A DNA stretch of 64,000 nt from NCBI GenBank assembly GCA_963796915.1, contig CAWCNI010000004.1, positions 2,976,001-3,040,000 on the forward strand, in the 5' to 3' direction. The stretch comes from JAENWD01 sp963796915 (GTDB taxonomy: Bacteria; Acidobacteriota; Vicinamibacteria; Vicinamibacterales; JAENWD01). Of this stretch, positions 48,839 to 58,643 are shown one piece after another (position 1 is the first letter of the stretch; each line of letters begins with the position of its first letter). Below the pieces are notes generated by a model, which ran no database searches, was not told the DNA's origin, and saw only the letters and a program-made list of their open reading frames with translations. A program made the translations under genes and the position numbers.

Positions 48839-49445
48839 ACCCGTCCGCGAGGCGCTTGCCGCCTTCGCCAGTGCTGCACCCACGCCGGGCGGCGGCTCCG
48901 CGTCGGCGCTCGCGGCGTCGATCGGCCTGTCGCTCCTCGCGATGGTCGCGCGAATGCCGCGAACCAGAAACGGCACGCCGGAGGACCGCACGGCGCTCGA
49001 CGCCGCGGCTGCTGCCGTCGAGCACCTCGGCCAGCACGCCGTGACGCTGGTGGACGACGACGCGGATGCCTATGACGCCGTCGTGGCGGCGTACCGCCAG
49101 CCGAGGACGACGGAGGACGAGAAGACGCATCGCCGTGCCGCCATCGACGCAGCGTTGCGTGGCGCCGCGGAGGTGCCGCTGGAAGTGATGCGGACGTGCC
49201 GAGCCGGCCTGGTCGCCGCGGTGGACGTGGCGCGCGCCGGGAACCCGTCGGCGTCGACAGACGTCGGCGTCGCCGTGGAGCTGCTCATGGCAGCACTGCA
49301 CGGCGCGGCGCTGAACGTCGGCGTCAACATCAACGGGCTGGCCGACGCCGGCTACGTGTCTGCTGTCAGTGCCGAGATCGGAAGCCTGCAGGCCTCGTCA
49401 GACTCGCTCGCCGCGGCGGCGCGGGGAGCTGTCAGTTCAACGTGA
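48819..49445 (+). CDS. Formiminotetrahydrofolate cyclodeaminase-like protein
   Basis: 208 aa: SAAPTPGGGSASALAASIGLSLLAMVAR and ALDAAAAAVEHLGQHAVTLVDDDADAYDAV, the FTCD C-terminal/FchA fold. It lacks the formiminotransferase half. Converts 5-formimino-THF to methenyl-THF, the folate side of histidine breakdown, which fits with hutI two genes upstream. GTG 48819. Its 3' end overlaps the convergent gene by 14 nt. Confidence 0.87.
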   Translation: MSKLTDKPVREALAAFASAAPTPGGGSASALAASIGLSLLAMVARMPRTRNGTPEDRTALDAAAAAVEHLGQHAVTLVDDDADAYDAVVAAYRQPRTTEDEKTHRRAAIDAALRGAAEVPLEVMRTCRAGLVAAVDVARAGNPSASTDVGVAVELLMAALHGAALNVGVNINGLADAGYVSAVSAEIGSLQASSDSLAAAARGAVSST

Positions 49446-49767
49446 TGACGCTCACGTGGAGCTTGAACTCCCAGTGGGGCGTATAGGTGGGAAACAGCGT
49501 GATGTCGCGGAAATAGATGCCGTCGATCTCGAAATGGCGCGGGCTTCGCAGCACCGTGAGGTCGTCGGGGGCCATCGGAATGGCCTTGGCGGTGGCCAGT
49601 TCCATGACTTTTGACTTCACGTCGTCGGGCCGCGCCTGCTCGGAGAACTGCGCCAGCTGCTCGACGGAATCCACGAACTGGTAGTGCTCCCAGTAGGCCC
49701 CACCCAGGTGGTAGAGCGCGTTCAGGACGAGTGCGGCAATCACCAGCTTGATGACGGTGCGAATCAT
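49432..49767 (-). CDS. Small membrane-anchored protein, unknown (possibly DUF4845-like)
   Basis: 111 aa: one N-terminal helix (VIKLVIAALVLNALYHLGGAYW) and a soluble region (SVEQLAQFSEQARPDDVKSKVMEL ... WEFKLHVSVITLN). The size and pattern resemble DUF4845 proteins found next to lepB, and lepB is indeed 32 nt upstream in the same direction; this link supports but does not prove the family. Confidence 0.6.
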   Translation of the reverse strand: MIRTVIKLVIAALVLNALYHLGGAYWEHYQFVDSVEQLAQFSEQARPDDVKSKVMELATAKAIPMAPDDLTVLRSPRHFEIDGIYFRDITLFPTYTPHWEFKLHVSVITLN

Positions 49768-49799
49768 GGCTCGGCCCCCTTCAGAAGCCGTCGCACGCG

Positions 49800-50498
49800 T
49801 CAGTGGATCTGGTGAAGGAGCCGATCCCAGCGCGTGCGCGAGAAGAAGTGGGTTACCACGGATGCAAGCCCTGACACAGTCGCACCCAATCCCTCCCGTT
49901 CATAGTCTTCTCGGTCCGATTCGTAGGACCAGTAGACCATGAGCGCCTTTCCCTTCACGTAGTCGCGGGGCAAATAGCCCCAGTAGCGGCTGTCCTCCGA
50001 GTTGTCCCGGTTGTCGCCCATCACGAAATACTGGTTGTCCGGGACGGTCACCGGGCCGTACTGGTCGCGGACATCCGGCGAGGCAAACTCCTGATCGTGC
50101 GTCCGCGGCGGCAGCAGGTAGTGGACGTACGGCTCGTCGAGGGCCTTGCCGTTGATGTAGACCTTCTTTTCCCGGAGCTCCAGCGTGTCCCCAGGCAGCC
50201 CGATGACGCGCTTGATGAAGTCGCGCTCCGGCTCGTGCGGGAACTTGAAGACGACGACGTCGCCGCGCGTGATCGCCCGCTCGGGCATCAGCGCCAGCTC
50301 GAAGGGGCCGGTCGCCGGGCCGAACACGAACTTGTTGACGAGCAGGTGGTCGCCAACGAGCAGGTTGTTCTCCATCGACCCTGTCGGAATCTTGAACGCC
50401 TGCACGACGAACGTGCGGATGAAGAGCGCCAGGATCACGGCAATGACGATCGACTCGAAATATTCGCGCAGGGTTGATTTGGGGTGTGTCGTGTTCAT
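49800..50498 (-). CDS. lepB: Signal peptidase I
   Basis: Cleaves signal peptides on the outer face of the inner membrane. 232 aa: one membrane helix (SIVIAVILALFIRTFVVQAF), catalytic Ser in KIPTGSMENNLLVGDHLLVNK (about residue 41), RGDVVVFKFP, catalytic Lys in FIKRVIGLPGD and GDNRDNSEDSRYWG. A REP-like palindrome sits 7 nt before its ATG, between lepA and lepB. Confidence 0.96.
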   Translation of the reverse strand: MNTTHPKSTLREYFESIVIAVILALFIRTFVVQAFKIPTGSMENNLLVGDHLLVNKFVFGPATGPFELALMPERAITRGDVVVFKFPHEPERDFIKRVIGLPGDTLELREKKVYINGKALDEPYVHYLLPPRTHDQEFASPDVRDQYGPVTVPDNQYFVMGDNRDNSEDSRYWGYLPRDYVKGKALMVYWSYESDREDYEREGLGATVSGLASVVTHFFSRTRWDRLLHQIH

Positions 50499-50505
50499 AT
50501 GAAAT

Positions 50506-50529
50506 GGCCGATCTGAAGATCGGCCCTAC
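50506..50529. repeat. REP-like palindrome between lepA and lepB
   Basis: GGCCGATCTGAAGATCGGCC followed by CTAC. In the lepA-lepB transcript it forms a 9-10 bp hairpin right before the lepB start codon. Confidence 0.85.
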
Positions 50530-50536
50530 AGATGTT

Positions 50537-52336
<1,800 letters not shown>

Positions 52337-52483
52337 GGACTCGACTCGGGCCCCGATGCGGAACCGACCCGAGCATTATGACACGCCGGGGCCAGGCGGC
52401 TCTCGAGCCGCACTTGCGCCTGTTTACGGCGCTTTCCGTGGGATCATGGCTCGCAGGCTGCCCGCGGGCCAGGGAGAGAGGCG

Positions 52484-53188
52484 ATGGCTGCTCCGACGTC
52501 GCTCGCTATCGGGATCGCCTTGGTGCTGACAACGGCACTCGTCGCGGGCTCTCAGCGTGTGGTGCCGGTCCGCGCCGGCAACGCGCCGGCCGCGCAGCTG
52601 CTGCCCGGCGCTGTGAAGGCGCTGGCGCCCGGCAAGATGCTCGTCGCCTCCCGTGAGCTGCCCGATCCGAACTTTGCCAAGACCGTCGTCCTCATCGTCG
52701 AGCACGACGACCGCGAGACGATGGGACTGATCATCAACAGGCAGTCGGAGGTCGCGCTGGCGAGTGTCTTCAAGAGGGTGAAGCCGGGGGCCGGGCCCGC
52801 GCCGACCTTCTTCCTGGGCGGCCCCGTCCAGACCGACGGTGTTGTGGCGCTGCTCCGTGCCGCAGAGGGATCGAGCAGCGACACGCGCCACGTGTTCGGC
52901 GAGGTGTATCTCGTGTCCGAGCGCGAGCCTCTCGAGCACCAGATCGCTGCTGGCGCCGACCCGCAGCGCTGCCGGGTGTATCTCGGGTACTCGGGCTGGG
53001 CGTCGGGGCAGTTGGAACAGGAAACGATTCAGGGCGCGTGGTACGTGTTGCCCGGCACCGCCGACCTGATCTTCGACGCGCACCCAGAGTCGCTCTGGGA
53101 TCGGTTGATCGCCAGGACCGAAGGCTTGTCGGCGGGCATCCTCTCAGAAGCTGGCAGCAGGCAGCGGGCGGCGCGCAGCGCACTCTAG
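52484..53188 (+). CDS. algH: YqgE/AlgH family protein with N-terminal signal-like segment
   Basis: 234 aa. Residues about 1-30 are hydrophobic and could be a signal peptide (SLAIGIALVLTTALVAGSQ), followed by the DUF179 domain: GKMLVASRELPDPNFAKTVVLIVEHDDRETMGLIINR, FFLGGPVQTDGVVALL, RVYLGYSGWASGQLEQETIQGAWY. AlgH proteins are normally cytosolic without such a start, so export here would be unusual. Good SD (GGGAGAGAGG). Divergent from lepA. Confidence 0.85.
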   Translation: MAAPTSLAIGIALVLTTALVAGSQRVVPVRAGNAPAAQLLPGAVKALAPGKMLVASRELPDPNFAKTVVLIVEHDDRETMGLIINRQSEVALASVFKRVKPGAGPAPTFFLGGPVQTDGVVALLRAAEGSSSDTRHVFGEVYLVSEREPLEHQIAAGADPQRCRVYLGYSGWASGQLEQETIQGAWYVLPGTADLIFDAHPESLWDRLIARTEGLSAGILSEAGSRQRAARSAL

Positions 53189-53252
53189 CACTTCAGCACC
53201 CCAGCACCTGAGCACCGCACTGCAGCACTACAGCACCGCAGCACCGCAGCAC
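53188..53252. repeat. GCAGCACY short repeats
   Basis: Irregular tandem run of AGCACTNCAGCACC units between two convergent genes. No terminator-like T-run. Confidence 0.8.
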
Positions 53253-53267
53253 TTGCCCCCCGTGTCA

Positions 53268-55940
53268 CTATCCCTCTCTCAACACGACAATCGGATCGAT
53301 TCGCGTCGCCCGCCAGGCGGGAATCCATGCCGCGATCGCCGCGACAGCAATCAGAACGGCGGCGGCCGAGGCAATCGTCGTGGGGTCGTGAGGCTCGAGG
53401 CCGAACAGCAGGCTCGCGATGAAGCGCCCGGCCCACGCGCTCAAGACCACGCCAATGGCGATCCCGAGGAACACCAGCACCGCGACGCGCCGGATCACGA
53501 ACGCCAGCACACGCGGCGCATCCGCGCCAAGCGCCATGCGGAGGCCAATCTCCATCCGCCGCTGGCTGACGGCGTACGAGGTCACGCCGTAGAGGCCGAC
53601 GGCCGCCAGCAGCAATGCCAGGACGCCAAAGAAGCCCGAGATCATCGCCAGCAGCCGTTCGCGAGCCAGCGACGTGTTCACCTGCTCCGCGAGCGGCCTG
53701 AATCGAAGTGAGACGTCGGGATCGACAGCCGAGAGCGCCGCGGCGAGGCTCCGGCTCAACGTCGCCGGAGCAACCCCTGCGCTTCGAACCGCGATGTTTC
53801 CGAACGGGAACACGTCGTCGCCAAGCTGGGACATGGGCTTGAAGACCGTCGGCGGGACGTCTTCGCGCACTGACTGATAGTTGATGTCCTGGACGACGCC
53901 GACGATCTCCATCGGCCTGGGCGTGAAGTCTGGACGGCCCGACTGCTGAATCCGGTGTCCGATCGGACTCGCCGCCTTCAGGAACTTCCGAACGAATGCC
54001 TGATTGACGATGGCGACCGCCTGTCCGCCGGCGCTGTCGTGGCTGGTGAAGTCACGGCCGGCAGCAAGGTGAGCGCCATACGTCGCGAACCAGCCTGGTG
54101 TCACGGCGTTGAGCATGGCCAGCCGCTCCTGCTCGGCCAATTGCGGCCGGTCCGGGAACTCGAACGACTCGTTCCACATCCAGCCACTGACCGGCGTGAT
54201 GGGTGATTGTGCAGCGCTCTCGACACCCGGCACGGTTCTGGCCGCCTCGCACAGGCTGTCGAACAGCTGCGCCCACTGCGCCTTCGGTCGTGCGCTGCGG
54301 CCGACATCGAGGGTGACGATCAGAACAGAGTTGCGGTCGAACCCGAGGGGGCGATCGGCCAGCGTCGAGAACGTGCGGACGAACAGCGCGGCGCCGACGA
54401 CGAGAACAAGGGACAGGGCGATCTGGAGCACGACCAGCGGGCTGCCCATGAACCCCCGTCCCGTGCGGCCCATGCCGCGGCCCTGCTCCTTCAACGCCTC
54501 GATGGGGGCGAGGCTGCGCGCGCGCCAGGCTGGCACCGTGCCGAAGATGAGCGCCGTGACCAGGGCAAGCGCGGTCGTGAACAGGAGGACGCGCCAGTCC
54601 GGCGCCAGATCGAGGGCCACCGGCAACTCGTCGATGGAGAGCTGGGCAACGAGCAGGCCGCTTCCCCACCGGGCGAAGAGCAGGCCGGCAGCTGCGCCGA
54701 GCGCCGCAATCAGCACGCTCTCCGTGAGGAGCTGGCGCGCCACGCGCAGGCCCGATGCGCCCAACGCCAGGCGCATTGTCAGTTCGTGGCGCCGACCGTT
54801 GGCACGCGCCAGCATGAGGTTCGCGATGTTGGCGCAGGCGATGAGCAACACGAAGGCGACGACCGCCATCAGCGTCACGAGCGGCGTGCGGTATCGATCG
54901 CGAAAGAAGCCCGGCCCGCGGGCGGCCGGCGAAAACGTGAACCCGTCGCGGAGGTAGTGCTCCAGTTCTTGTTGCGGCCAGTGCTCGGGGCGCGTCGCGT
55001 CGCGGATCTGCGGCTGCACCGCCCGCAGCGTGTTGGTCGCATCCTGCATCGTCTGGCCAGGCCTGAGCCGCGCGACGATCTGCAGCCACCAGGTCGAACG
55101 GCCGTCGAGGCGCTGATCGGCGGGCCCCCTGAGCTCGCCGACGGTAGCAATGGGCACCGCGATGTCGTAGTCCTTGCCAATCTGCGGCCCGCGAAACGCG
55201 GGGCCCGTGACGCCGATCACCGTCATCGGCACGCGGTTGACGAGAAGCAACCTGCCGATGACGCCGGGATCGCTGCCGAAGCGCCGTTGCCAGAAGTCGT
55301 GGCTGATGACGGCCACGTCGTTCTCCGCGCCGCCGCGCCTGTCGTTGGCCGCGGAGATCGAGCGGCCCAGCGCCATCGGCACACCGAGGAGGTCAAAGAA
55401 CCCGCCGCTCACTAAAAGCCCGTTGACGGGCTCGGCCTGTCCGCCGCGGGCGAGGTCGAGCGATTCGTCGCTCCAGGCGGCTGCGCCGTCGAACATCTGC
55501 CGTTGGCGATCGCGAATCTGCTCCCAGATCGGGTTCGTCCACGATCCGTTCTCGAGGAGCACCAGCCGCTCCGGATCCCGCACGGGCAGCGTGCGCAGCA
55601 ACAGGCTGTCTACCAGCGTGAAGATCGTCGTGTTCGCCCCGATGCCCAGGGCCAGGGACAACACAGCAACCAGCGTGAACACCCGCTGGCGCGCGAGCAT
55701 CCGGATTCCGTAGCGCAGATCGGTGACCAGATCGCGGGTCAATGACGCGCGCCGAACGTCGCGGCAGTACTCCTTCGCCTGCTGAACGCCGCCGAAACTG
55801 GCCGCCGCCCTGCGGCGCGCCTCGGCGTCTGGCAGCCCCTGCGCCGCAAAGTCGGCGGTCAGGCGGCCGAGGTGATCCCGCAACTCCGCATCGAGCTCGC
55901 GTTCCGCGTCGCGGCGGCGGAACCATGTTGACCAGCGCAT
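53268..55940 (-). CDS. ADOP-type orphan ABC permease 2
   Basis: 890 aa. N-terminal prefix (RELDAELRDHLGRLTADF), first helix VAVLSLALGIGANTTIF, MacB-like periplasmic domain, FtsX core LLIACANIANLMLARANGRRHE with MRLALGASGLRVARQLLTES, then the second half with ISGFFGVLALLLAAVGLYGVTSY and IGLRMALGADAPRV. Third and last permease of the padR2 unit, 5 nt behind permease 3. Protein and DNA similarity to permease 3 is high over the whole length, so the pair is a recent tandem duplication. No ATPase gene is linked. Confidence 0.88.
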   Translation of the reverse strand: MRWSTWFRRRDAERELDAELRDHLGRLTADFAAQGLPDAEARRRAAASFGGVQQAKEYCRDVRRASLTRDLVTDLRYGIRMLARQRVFTLVAVLSLALGIGANTTIFTLVDSLLLRTLPVRDPERLVLLENGSWTNPIWEQIRDRQRQMFDGAAAWSDESLDLARGGQAEPVNGLLVSGGFFDLLGVPMALGRSISAANDRRGGAENDVAVISHDFWQRRFGSDPGVIGRLLLVNRVPMTVIGVTGPAFRGPQIGKDYDIAVPIATVGELRGPADQRLDGRSTWWLQIVARLRPGQTMQDATNTLRAVQPQIRDATRPEHWPQQELEHYLRDGFTFSPAARGPGFFRDRYRTPLVTLMAVVAFVLLIACANIANLMLARANGRRHELTMRLALGASGLRVARQLLTESVLIAALGAAAGLLFARWGSGLLVAQLSIDELPVALDLAPDWRVLLFTTALALVTALIFGTVPAWRARSLAPIEALKEQGRGMGRTGRGFMGSPLVVLQIALSLVLVVGAALFVRTFSTLADRPLGFDRNSVLIVTLDVGRSARPKAQWAQLFDSLCEAARTVPGVESAAQSPITPVSGWMWNESFEFPDRPQLAEQERLAMLNAVTPGWFATYGAHLAAGRDFTSHDSAGGQAVAIVNQAFVRKFLKAASPIGHRIQQSGRPDFTPRPMEIVGVVQDINYQSVREDVPPTVFKPMSQLGDDVFPFGNIAVRSAGVAPATLSRSLAAALSAVDPDVSLRFRPLAEQVNTSLARERLLAMISGFFGVLALLLAAVGLYGVTSYAVSQRRMEIGLRMALGADAPRVLAFVIRRVAVLVFLGIAIGVVLSAWAGRFIASLLFGLEPHDPTTIASAAAVLIAVAAIAAWIPAWRATRIDPIVVLREG

Positions 55941-55945
55941 GTCCC

Positions 55946-58642
55946 CTACCCTTCGCGAAGCACTTCAATCGGATCGATGCGCGCGGCGCGGGACGCCGGG
56001 ATCCACGCGGCGACTATGCCGACACCGACCAGGAGCACTGCGCCAATCACCAGCGTCGACCAGTCGCGCGGCTCGAGGCCAAACAAGAGACCGGCAACGA
56101 AGCGGGCGAACCACAGGCTGAGGCCGGCGCCAAGGGCTACACCGACAGTCACGAGCAACGCGACCCGGCGCATGACCATGTGAACGACGCTCGAGGCGCC
56201 GGCACCGAGCGCCATGCGCAACCCGATCTCGGTACGGCGCGTGCTCACCGCGTAGGCAGTGACGCCGTAGAGACCCACTGCCGCAAGCAGGAGCGCGAGC
56301 CCGCCGAAGAAGGCCGACAACATCGCCAGCACGCGCTCGCGCACCATCCCGGCGCCGACCTGATCGGAGAGGAGTCGGAAGCGGATTGACACATCAGGAT
56401 CCACAGCGGCGAGGGCCGCCGCCAGGCTGCGCACCAGCGCGTCGGGGGCGCCGGTCGCAGCCCGGACGCTGATCGCGCCGGACGGCCAGGCGCCGCCATC
56501 ACGACGCGGCAGCTGCGCGACGGGAATGAAGACAGTCGGCGTCGCCGCGTCGCGGACGGAGCGGTAGGCCATGTCGTTGACGACGCCGACGATTTCGAGC
56601 GGCGTGGCGGATTCTCCCGGTCGGGTCGCCTCACGCAGCAGGCGACCGAGGACGTTCTCCCCGGCAAAGTACTTGCGCACGAACGCGTCGTTGACGATGG
56701 CGACGGCGGGGCTGTCGGCCCGGTCGCTGTCAGAAAAATCGCGGCCGGCGTGCAGTGCCGCGCCGTAAATCCCGAACCAGCCGGGCGTCACGGCGTTGCG
56801 AAAGACGCCGCGATCGCGCTCCGAGAGCTCCGGGTGGTCGGGGAACTCGAACCCGTTTCTCCACCCCTGCCCGCTGACCGGCGTCAGCGCCGAGAAGGCC
56901 GCGTGTTCCACGCCGGGCACCAGCGCGGCGGCCTGGCGTAGCCGTTCGAACAGCGGCGCCCACTGATCGCGCGGCACGCGGCTGCCGCTGACATTGACGT
57001 TGACGAGCACGACCGGATCAGGCTGGAAGCCGAGATCGCGGCCCGACAGGGCGACAAACGAGCGCATGAACAGGCCGGCGCCCACCACCAGGACCAGCGA
57101 CAGCGCAATCTGCAGGACCACCAGCGGAGTGGCCAGCAAGTGCCGGCCTCCACCAGCAAGGCCGCGGCCCTGCTCTTTCAGTGCCTCGATGGGGGCGAGA
57201 TTGCGGGCGCGGAGTGCTGGCACCGTGCCGAACATGACCGCGGTCAGCAGGGAGACCACTGTCGTGAAGCCCAGGACGCGCCAGTCCGGCGACAGGTCGA
57301 GCGCCAGCGTTTCGGACTGGCTGGCAAACTGCGCCAGCAGCGCGTGGCTCCCCCACTGCGCGAAGGCGAAGCCGCCCGCGGCGCCCATCGACGCCAATAG
57401 CAGGCTCTCGGTCAGCAGCTGACGCGTCAGCCGGCCGCCCGATGCGCCGAGGGCCAGTCGCATGGTCAGCTCGTGGCGGCGCGCGTTGGCGCGGGCGAGC
57501 ATCAGGTTGGCGATGTTGGCGCAGGCGATGAGCAACACGAGCCCGACGACGGCCATGATGATCGTCAGGGGTTGCTGGTAACGATCGCGAACGTAGCCCG
57601 GTCCCTGCGCCGCGGGCACGAGGGTGAGACCGTCGCGAAGGTACTCCTCGAGGGTGTCGGGCGCCCAGTCGGGCAGCGTCGCGGCTCGGATCTGTCGCTG
57701 CACCCCGCGCATCGCAGCGGTCGCGGCGTCGAATGTCTGGCCCGGCCGCAGGCGGGCGACGATCTCGAGCCACCAGGTCGAGCGGCCATCGAGCTGACTC
57801 TCATCTCCTTTGACCAGCAGGTCCGTCGCTGCGAGTGGAAGGGCGACGTCGAAGGCGCCGCCAACAATCGGGCCCATGAATCGCGGGGCCGCGATGCCGA
57901 TGATCGTGAAGGCCTGGTGGTTGAGCACCACGCTGCGGCCGATGGCCGCCGGGTCGCCGCCAAAATGGCGCTGCCAGAAGTCGTAGCTGACGACGGCGAC
58001 CATCGCATGCGGGCTGCCATGGCGATCGTCGTTGGCCGGAAGGATCGGCCGGCCGAGCGTCATCGGCACTCCGAGGACGGCGAAAAAGTCGCCACTCACG
58101 AGGAGCCCATCCACCGGCTCGGCGCGGCCGTTCGATTCCAGATCGAAGGAGCGGCCGCCCCACGCCGCGGCGCCGCTGAACAAGTCGTGCTGACGCTCCC
58201 GGATCTGCTCCCAGATGGGATTCGTCCACGATCCTTTGTCGAGCAGGACGAGCCGATCCGGTTCGCGCACCGGCAACGACCGCAGCAGCAGGCTGTTGAC
58301 CAGGGTGAAGATGGCGGCGTTGGCGCCGATGCCGAGGGCCAGCGACAACACGGTGACGGCCGTGAACATCCGCTGGTGCGCGAGCATCCGCACGCCGTAG
58401 CGCAGGTCGACCCACACGTCACGGATCCACGCGCCGGGGCGGACGTCACGACAATATTCCCTGGCCTGCTGCAGCCCGCCGAAACTGGCGGCGGCCAGCC
58501 GGCGAGCTTCAGCCTCCGGCATGCCGCGCTCAAGGTAGTCGGCAGTCAGCCTGTCGACGTGATCGCGCAACTCGGCCTCGAGCTCGCGTTCGGCGTCGCG
58601 CCGGTTGCGGCCGAACAGACGTCGGAAGACAGTCATGTTCAT
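55946..58642 (-). CDS. ADOP-type orphan ABC permease 3
   Basis: 898 aa, same plan as its downstream copy: RELEAELRDHVDRLTADY, VTVLSLALGIGANAAIF, GSWTNPIWEQIRERQ (shared with permease 2), LLIACANIANLMLARANARRHE, and the C-terminal FtsX unit. It begins 1 nt after the previous permease stop. Residues around the N-terminal FGGLQQAREYCRDVR are nearly identical to permease 2, which marks duplication. Function of the family is unproven; self-standing transport or sensing has been suggested. Confidence 0.88.
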   Translation of the reverse strand: MNMTVFRRLFGRNRRDAERELEAELRDHVDRLTADYLERGMPEAEARRLAAASFGGLQQAREYCRDVRPGAWIRDVWVDLRYGVRMLAHQRMFTAVTVLSLALGIGANAAIFTLVNSLLLRSLPVREPDRLVLLDKGSWTNPIWEQIRERQHDLFSGAAAWGGRSFDLESNGRAEPVDGLLVSGDFFAVLGVPMTLGRPILPANDDRHGSPHAMVAVVSYDFWQRHFGGDPAAIGRSVVLNHQAFTIIGIAAPRFMGPIVGGAFDVALPLAATDLLVKGDESQLDGRSTWWLEIVARLRPGQTFDAATAAMRGVQRQIRAATLPDWAPDTLEEYLRDGLTLVPAAQGPGYVRDRYQQPLTIIMAVVGLVLLIACANIANLMLARANARRHELTMRLALGASGGRLTRQLLTESLLLASMGAAGGFAFAQWGSHALLAQFASQSETLALDLSPDWRVLGFTTVVSLLTAVMFGTVPALRARNLAPIEALKEQGRGLAGGGRHLLATPLVVLQIALSLVLVVGAGLFMRSFVALSGRDLGFQPDPVVLVNVNVSGSRVPRDQWAPLFERLRQAAALVPGVEHAAFSALTPVSGQGWRNGFEFPDHPELSERDRGVFRNAVTPGWFGIYGAALHAGRDFSDSDRADSPAVAIVNDAFVRKYFAGENVLGRLLREATRPGESATPLEIVGVVNDMAYRSVRDAATPTVFIPVAQLPRRDGGAWPSGAISVRAATGAPDALVRSLAAALAAVDPDVSIRFRLLSDQVGAGMVRERVLAMLSAFFGGLALLLAAVGLYGVTAYAVSTRRTEIGLRMALGAGASSVVHMVMRRVALLVTVGVALGAGLSLWFARFVAGLLFGLEPRDWSTLVIGAVLLVGVGIVAAWIPASRAARIDPIEVLREG

Positions 58643-58643
58643 C

